The notes under the pieces: generated by a model | Seen by the model: only the letters and a program-made list of their open reading frames with translations | Databases searched by the model: none | Told to the model about the DNA's origin: nothing | Shown here: in pieces, positions 60,208 through 64,000 of the stretch | How positions within the stretch are numbered: the stretch's first letter is position 1 | Layout of the letters: the number at the start of each line of letters is the position of its first letter | Position numbers and translations under genes: made by a program | NCBI RefSeq assembly: GCF_900187065.1 | Contig: NZ_LT906483.1 | Span: forward strand, 3,224,001 to 3,288,000 | DNA from: Mycolicibacterium thermoresistibile | GTDB lineage: Bacteria; Actinomycetota; Actinomycetes; Mycobacteriales; Mycobacteriaceae | Direction: 5' to 3' | Length of the DNA: 64,000 nucleotides

Positions 60208-61209
60208 TCATTTGATCGCGATCGGGTTCACCGGGGACCCGACCGCGCCGATCACCCGCAACGGCGGGGCGATCAGCTGGAATTCGTACACGCCGTCCGC
60301 CGCGCAGTCGGCCGCCAGGTCGGTGAGATCCCAGTATTCACCGAGCATCAGACCCATGTCCCGCAGACACAGCATGTGCATGGGCAGGAACGTGCCCTCC
60401 ACCCCGTTGGCCGGGTCGGGGTCCTCCACCATCAGGTTGTCGGCCGCCACCGCGGCGACCTCGTGCTCATGCAGCCAGATCGCACACCGCCAATGCAGTC
60501 CGGAGCCCGGTTCGGCGCCGTCGCCGGTGCTCAGGAACCTGGTCCACCATCCGGTGTGCACCACGACGATGTCACCGCTGCGGATCGTCACCCCCTGGGC
60601 GGCGGCGACCTCGTCCAGCTCCTCGGGCGTCACCGGCTGCCCGGGCTCGAGGAACACCTCGGCCCCGCGGTGGCGGACCACGTCCAGCAGCACTCCGCGC
60701 GACGTGATGCCCTTGTGGTCCACCTTGTCGATACCGCAGTGGAACGCGCCGAAACTGGTCACCGATCCGGCCGGGAACCCGTTGTAGAGCTGATCGTCGT
60801 AGTAGACGTGGGACAGGGCATCCCACTGCGTCGCGGCCTGCAGCGGCATGACGATCATGTCGTCGTTGAACCGGAAGGGGTTGTCGACGAAGAACTCCGA
60901 CACCTGGTGGGCCACCGAGTTCCGCAGCCACTGCGGACCGTACTGCGCCAGGGTGTTGATGTCACCGCCGTCGACGGTCATCACGTGCACCGGGTTCTGC
61001 CGGAACTGGAAGGCGCCCTGTGGTCCGGCCGAGCCGAAGTCCCCGCCCAGCGCGAACACCTTGCCCTGTCTGACCAGACCGGCGGCCTCGGTGACCTTCT
61101 CGGCGGTGATGAAGTTCAAGGTGCCGAGCTCGTCGTCGGTTCCCCACCGTCCCCAGTTGCGCACCTGATCGGCGACGCGGCGAAACTCGGTCATGCTGGC
61201 CGTGGACAT
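60208..61209 (-). CDS. Cyclase-family protein (PF04199, kynurenine-formamidase-like)
   Basis: The 333-residue protein has the cyclase fold with WGTDDELGTLNFIT near the N-terminus and the metal segment AATQWDALSHVYYD, which stands where HxGTHxDxxxH is expected; here the first two His are Ala and Gln. Such a variant is seen in a subgroup of cyclases. They hydrolyse or cyclise cyclic amides or lactones. ATG at 61209 follows AGGAG. The remaining Asp and His may still bind a metal. A longer in-frame reading to 61566 is not supported. Confidence 0.87.
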   Translation of the reverse strand: MSTASMTEFRRVADQVRNWGRWGTDDELGTLNFITAEKVTEAAGLVRQGKVFALGGDFGSAGPQGAFQFRQNPVHVMTVDGGDINTLAQYGPQWLRNSVAHQVSEFFVDNPFRFNDDMIVMPLQAATQWDALSHVYYDDQLYNGFPAGSVTSFGAFHCGIDKVDHKGITSRGVLLDVVRHRGAEVFLEPGQPVTPEELDEVAAAQGVTIRSGDIVVVHTGWWTRFLSTGDGAEPGSGLHWRCAIWLHEHEVAAVAADNLMVEDPDPANGVEGTFLPMHMLCLRDMGLMLGEYWDLTDLAADCAADGVYEFQLIAPPLRVIGAVGSPVNPIAIK

Positions 61210-61214
61210 CGGCT

Positions 61215-61991
61215 TCACTCCTGCAGGCTGTTGGCGACACGGTCGGCGATGATGCCGCCGTCGACCCAGATGACTTGTCCGGTGATGTAACTGGCGGCGG
61301 CGCTGTTGAGGAACACCAGCACCGCAGCCTGTTCGGCCGGATCCGACATCCGGCCCAGCGGGTTGACGAAACCGTCGAGATAATCCTGGCCGTAGGCGCT
61401 GCGCAACTGGTCCAGGATCGGCGTATCGGTCACGCCGGGTCCGGTGCAGTTGATCCGGATCCCGTTCGCGCCGAGCGGTCCCGCACGTTGCATGGTGTAG
61501 AGGATCAGCGCCTCCTTGGCCAGCCGATAGCCGCCGTCGGCGAGCGCCTCGGGGTGCCGCCGGCACCAGTCGAGGCCTTCGGCGAAGGTGGTGGTGGCGA
61601 GCAGGCCGGCGGTGGTCCGCCGGTTCTCCAGGTAGCCCGACGCCGCCAGCGAGGAGACGCTGGCGATCGCCGACCCGGCCGGCATGGCCGGCAACAGCCC
61701 TTCGGTGAGCTGCCGGGTGCCGAGGAAGTTGATCGTGGCCACCCGCAGCGGATCCCCGATGCCCGACGACACCCCGGCCACGTTGAACAACGCATCCACC
61801 GGGCCGCCGACGGCGGCCACCGCCCGGTCGATGGAGTCCGGGTCGGCCAGATCGAGTTCACCGAACTCCAGCCGGGATCCGGCGTCTGCTGCCGGCGGGC
61901 ACAGGTCCAGTCCGACCACCTGCGCCCCGAGGCCGCTCACCTGGCGCACGACATGGGCGCCGATGCCCGATCCGCAACCGGTCACCACCAC
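61215..61991 (-). CDS. SDR-family oxidoreductase, start codon unclear
   Basis: The 258-residue SDR starts at GTG 61991 directly with the first strand, VVTGCGSGIGAHVV. It has NVAG near 90-93, SSLAASG, YRLAKEA near 153-159 and ITGQVIWVDGG. No ATG or GTG lies further upstream in frame before the stop of the LLM gene (62051), but the codons LAELCRYDGRRV would fit a normal N-terminus if CTG at 62024 were used. It resembles 3-alpha-hydroxysteroid-dehydrogenase-like SDRs. Its stop is 5 bases before the cyclase start. Confidence 0.88.
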   Translation of the reverse strand: MVVTGCGSGIGAHVVRQVSGLGAQVVGLDLCPPAADAGSRLEFGELDLADPDSIDRAVAAVGGPVDALFNVAGVSSGIGDPLRVATINFLGTRQLTEGLLPAMPAGSAIASVSSLAASGYLENRRTTAGLLATTTFAEGLDWCRRHPEALADGGYRLAKEALILYTMQRAGPLGANGIRINCTGPGVTDTPILDQLRSAYGQDYLDGFVNPLGRMSDPAEQAAVLVFLNSAAASYITGQVIWVDGGIIADRVANSLQE

Positions 61992-62050
61992 CCGGCGACC
62001 GTCGTAACGGCACAGTTCGGCCAGTGTGCCCGCCGGCCGTCCGTCTGCGG

Positions 62051-63352
62051 TCAGCTCGCCTGCTCCTTGGCCTTCTTGGCGGCCTGCACGCGGCCCTCGT
62101 TGATCTCGGCCATGGCCTCGGGGATCTCGCTGGCGGTGAACTTGCCGCCACGGCCGGTCGGCAGCCCGCCGAAGGAATAGGTCTCGTCGAATTCGGGTGC
62201 CTCCGAGGGCTTCCGGCGGGCCTCGACTTTCTCCAGCACCGGTTCGAGTCGTTTGGCCTTCTCCACCTGCGCCTTCTCCTCCCGTTCGATGAACTCCGGC
62301 AGGATCTCGCGGCCCATGATCTCGATCGACTCCATGGTGCCCTCGTGGCTGCGCGGGTTGAGCAGCAGGATGATCTCGTCCACCCCGCTCTCCTCGTAGC
62401 CGCGCAGGAACTCCCGCACGGTCTCCGGGGAACCGATGGCGCCGCGGCCGGGGCCGTAGGCCAGCGTCGGATCCTCCTTGACCGCCTGCTCGTAGAGCTC
62501 CCAGACGCCGGTGCGGCCGGGGGTGTGCATGCCGGTCATGTAGTAGTGCATGATGCCGAACGAGAAGAAGCCGCCGCCGATGCCGAGCCGCTTGAGCGCC
62601 TCCTCATCGGTCTTGGCGACCATCATCGACAGGTCGCCGCCGATCGCGAGGATGTTGGGGTTGACGGCCGGGGTGACCGGTGAGCCCTTCTCCTCGAACT
62701 CCTTGTAATAGCCGTCGACGCGCTCCTTGAGCGGTCCGGGACCGGTGTAGGCGAAGCTCAACGCGCCGATCGCCTTCTGGGCGGCCATCTGGACCGAGGA
62801 CGGCCGGGTGCAGGCCACCCAGACCGGCGGGTGCGGCTTCTGCAGCGGCTTGGGAATCACGTTGCGGGCGGGCATCTCGACATGCTCGCCCTTGAAACCG
62901 GAGAACGGTTCCTCGATCATGCACCGGATCGAGACCTCGAGGGCCTCCTCCCACATGGTGCGCTTGTCGGCGGGGTCGATGTTGAACCCGCCGAGCTCGG
63001 CGACCGAGGAACCCTCACCGGTGCCGAACTCCACCCGGCCGTTCGACAGGTGGTCCAGGGTGGCCACCCGTTCGGCGATCCGGGCCGGATGGTTGATCGG
63101 CGGCGGCAGGTGCATCACGCCGAAGCCCAGCCGGATGTTCTCGGTACGCTGGCTGGCCGCGGCCAGGAACATCTCCGGTGCGGTGGAGTGACAGTACTCC
63201 TCGAGGAAGTGGTGCTCGGTCAGCCAGACCGACGAGAAGCCTGCCTTGTCGGCGGCCTCCACCTCGTCCAGGCCGTCCTGGAACAGTTTGTGTTCGTCGT
63301 CCTCCGACCACGGCCGCGGCAGCGGGAATTCGTAGAACAGCGAGATCTTCAT
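62051..63352 (-). CDS. Luciferase-like flavin-dependent monooxygenase
   Basis: The 433-residue TIM-barrel protein has the LLM features: SLFYEFPLPRPW at the start, SVWLTEHHFLEEY near 41-53, LGFGVMHLPPPINHPARIAE, NGRVEFGTGEGSS and a charged C-terminal helix. It uses reduced FMN from a reductase to oxygenate a substrate, often at a carbonyl or a C-S bond. The FMN reductase at 59580 is a likely partner. It lies 22 bases from the KstD-like gene. Confidence 0.92.
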   Translation of the reverse strand: MKISLFYEFPLPRPWSEDDEHKLFQDGLDEVEAADKAGFSSVWLTEHHFLEEYCHSTAPEMFLAAASQRTENIRLGFGVMHLPPPINHPARIAERVATLDHLSNGRVEFGTGEGSSVAELGGFNIDPADKRTMWEEALEVSIRCMIEEPFSGFKGEHVEMPARNVIPKPLQKPHPPVWVACTRPSSVQMAAQKAIGALSFAYTGPGPLKERVDGYYKEFEEKGSPVTPAVNPNILAIGGDLSMMVAKTDEEALKRLGIGGGFFSFGIMHYYMTGMHTPGRTGVWELYEQAVKEDPTLAYGPGRGAIGSPETVREFLRGYEESGVDEIILLLNPRSHEGTMESIEIMGREILPEFIEREEKAQVEKAKRLEPVLEKVEARRKPSEAPEFDETYSFGGLPTGRGGKFTASEIPEAMAEINEGRVQAAKKAKEQAS

Positions 63353-63374
63353 TCTCTACCTCCTGGAAGCTCGT

Positions 63375-64000
63375 TCAGCTGACGTTGGACTTGCTGGTTG
63401 ACGGTCGGGTCGGGCTCGACGTGGTGGCGGGCGCCGCCCGTTCGGCGATGTGTCTGGCGGCCACATAGCCGAACGTCATCGCGGGGCCGATGGTGGCGCC
63501 GGCCCCGGCGTAGCTGCGGCCCATCACCGCAGCCGAGTTGTTGCCCACCGCGTACAGACCCGGCACCACGCTGTCGTCGACGCGCAGCACCCGCGCGTGC
63601 TCGTCGGTGCGCAGACCGCCCGAGGTGCCGAGGTCGCCCAGGATGATCTGGAACGCGTAGTACGGCGGCCTGCCCAGCGGGTGCAGGTTGGGGTTCGGCA
63701 ACGTCGGGTCGCCGTAGTAGTTGTCGTAGGCGCTGTCGCCGCGGTTGAAGTCGTCGTCGTGGCCCTTGGCGGCCAGCATGTTGAACCGTTCCGCGGTGGC
63801 GCGCAACTGATCCGCGGGGACGTTGATCTTGGCGGCGAGCTCCTCCCAGCTGTGTCCTTCGTGAACCACGCCGGACTCCAACCACTCCCGGGGAACCTTG
63901 CGGCCGGTGGGCACCGGAGCGAACGGGATCTTGGGAATCGGCAGGTGTCCGGCCACCACGTACCGGCGGAACGACCGGATGTCGGTGATCAACCAGCACG
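63375..64000 (-). CDS. FAD-dependent dehydrogenase, KstD-like, C-terminal part (cut by window edge)
   Basis: About 208 residues of the C-terminus lie in the window and the reading frame is open to the edge. GLYAVGNNSAAVMGRSYAGAG and ATIGPAMTFGYVAARHI match the ends of 3-ketosteroid-delta-1-dehydrogenases and related flavoproteins (the segment is given in two parts). KstD enzymes insert a double bond into the steroid A ring. Substrate and N-terminal FAD motif cannot be checked. It is first seen in the operon that runs down to 57899. Confidence 0.85.
   Translation of the reverse strand, partial: CWLITDIRSFRRYVVAGHLPIPKIPFAPVPTGRKVPREWLESGVVHEGHSWEELAAKINVPADQLRATAERFNMLAAKGHDDDFNRGDSAYDNYYGDPTLPNPNLHPLGRPPYYAFQIILGDLGTSGGLRTDEHARVLRVDDSVVPGLYAVGNNSAAVMGRSYAGAGATIGPAMTFGYVAARHIAERAAPATTSSPTRPSTSKSNVS

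Noticed and set aside
1..64000. CRISPR arrays, tRNA or rRNA genes, insertion sequences, prophage genes
   Set aside because: No regularly spaced repeats, RNA-gene signatures, transposase or integrase genes were seen on reading both strands.

Overview
The window is GC-rich, densely packed actinobacterial DNA, most likely from a rapidly growing Mycobacterium (Mycolicibacterium type). The evidence is a complete yrbE-mce operon, F420-type luciferase-like oxidoreductases, a mycofactocin-type SDR, many acyl-CoA dehydrogenases and acyl-CoA ligases, GTG/TTG starts, and ATGA/GTGA stop-start overlaps. No rRNA, tRNA, CRISPR array or insertion sequence was seen. Almost everything is a catabolic gene set for lipid-like or cyclic substrates handled as CoA thioesters.

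Layout. (1) 1-3843: the N-terminal end of a Rieske oxygenase (minus, cut by the window edge), an aldehyde dehydrogenase, a decayed norD-like gene and an LLM oxidoreductase. (2) 3877-19760, all minus: one long operon read from a good sigma-70-like promoter at 19794-19822. It encodes an FAH/metallo-beta-lactamase fusion, an acyl-CoA ligase, an amidohydrolase, YrbEA/B, MceA-F and a second acyl-CoA ligase, with a divergent TetR gene at 19895. This looks like an Mce importer tied to degradation of its cargo. (3) 20572-24564, plus: TetR, then an acyl-CoA dehydrogenase, an aminoglycoside-phosphotransferase-like kinase and a quinone-oxidoreductase-like MDR protein, resembling a split ACAD10/11 module. 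(4) 24576-32941, minus: amidohydrolase, FadE, SDR, CaiB-type CoA transferase, FadE, thiolase, TetR and a small unknown protein. (5) 33176-38974, plus: CMD-like protein, Rieske oxygenase, small unknown protein, unusual amidohydrolase, SnoaL-like protein and a two-gene acyl-CoA dehydrogenase, with nearly all genes overlapping. (6) 39000-41318, minus: membrane adenylate cyclase and crotonase-like protein. (7) 41589-44671, plus: TetR, cytochrome P450, mycofactocin-type SDR. (8) 44685-57029, minus: TetR, ferredoxin, P450, amidohydrolase, two M24-fold proteins, crotonase-like protein, double CoA transferase, a shortened acyltransferase, acyl-CoA ligase, SDR. (9) 57068-64000: an alpha/beta hydrolase (plus), then a minus operon of KstD-like flavoprotein (cut by the edge), LLM monooxygenase, SDR, cyclase, FMN reductase, alpha/beta hydrolase, SDR.

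Taken together: oxygenases (Rieske, P450, LLM) and dehydrogenases open and oxidise a ring or branched compound, hydrolases cleave the product, CoA ligases and CoA transferases activate the acids, and FadE/crotonase/thiolase enzymes shorten them. The actual substrate cannot be read from the sequence; the KstD-like and heteromeric FadE genes point towards steroid- or terpenoid-like compounds.

The most novel-looking signals are a 17-bp operator, TGAGAA-N5-TTCTCG, found three times in intergenic DNA around the TetR gene at 41589, which suggests a local regulon; the FAH-MBL fusion heading the mce operon; a pair of M24-fold proteins of which one has lost its metal ligands; and an amidohydrolase without its HxH motif.
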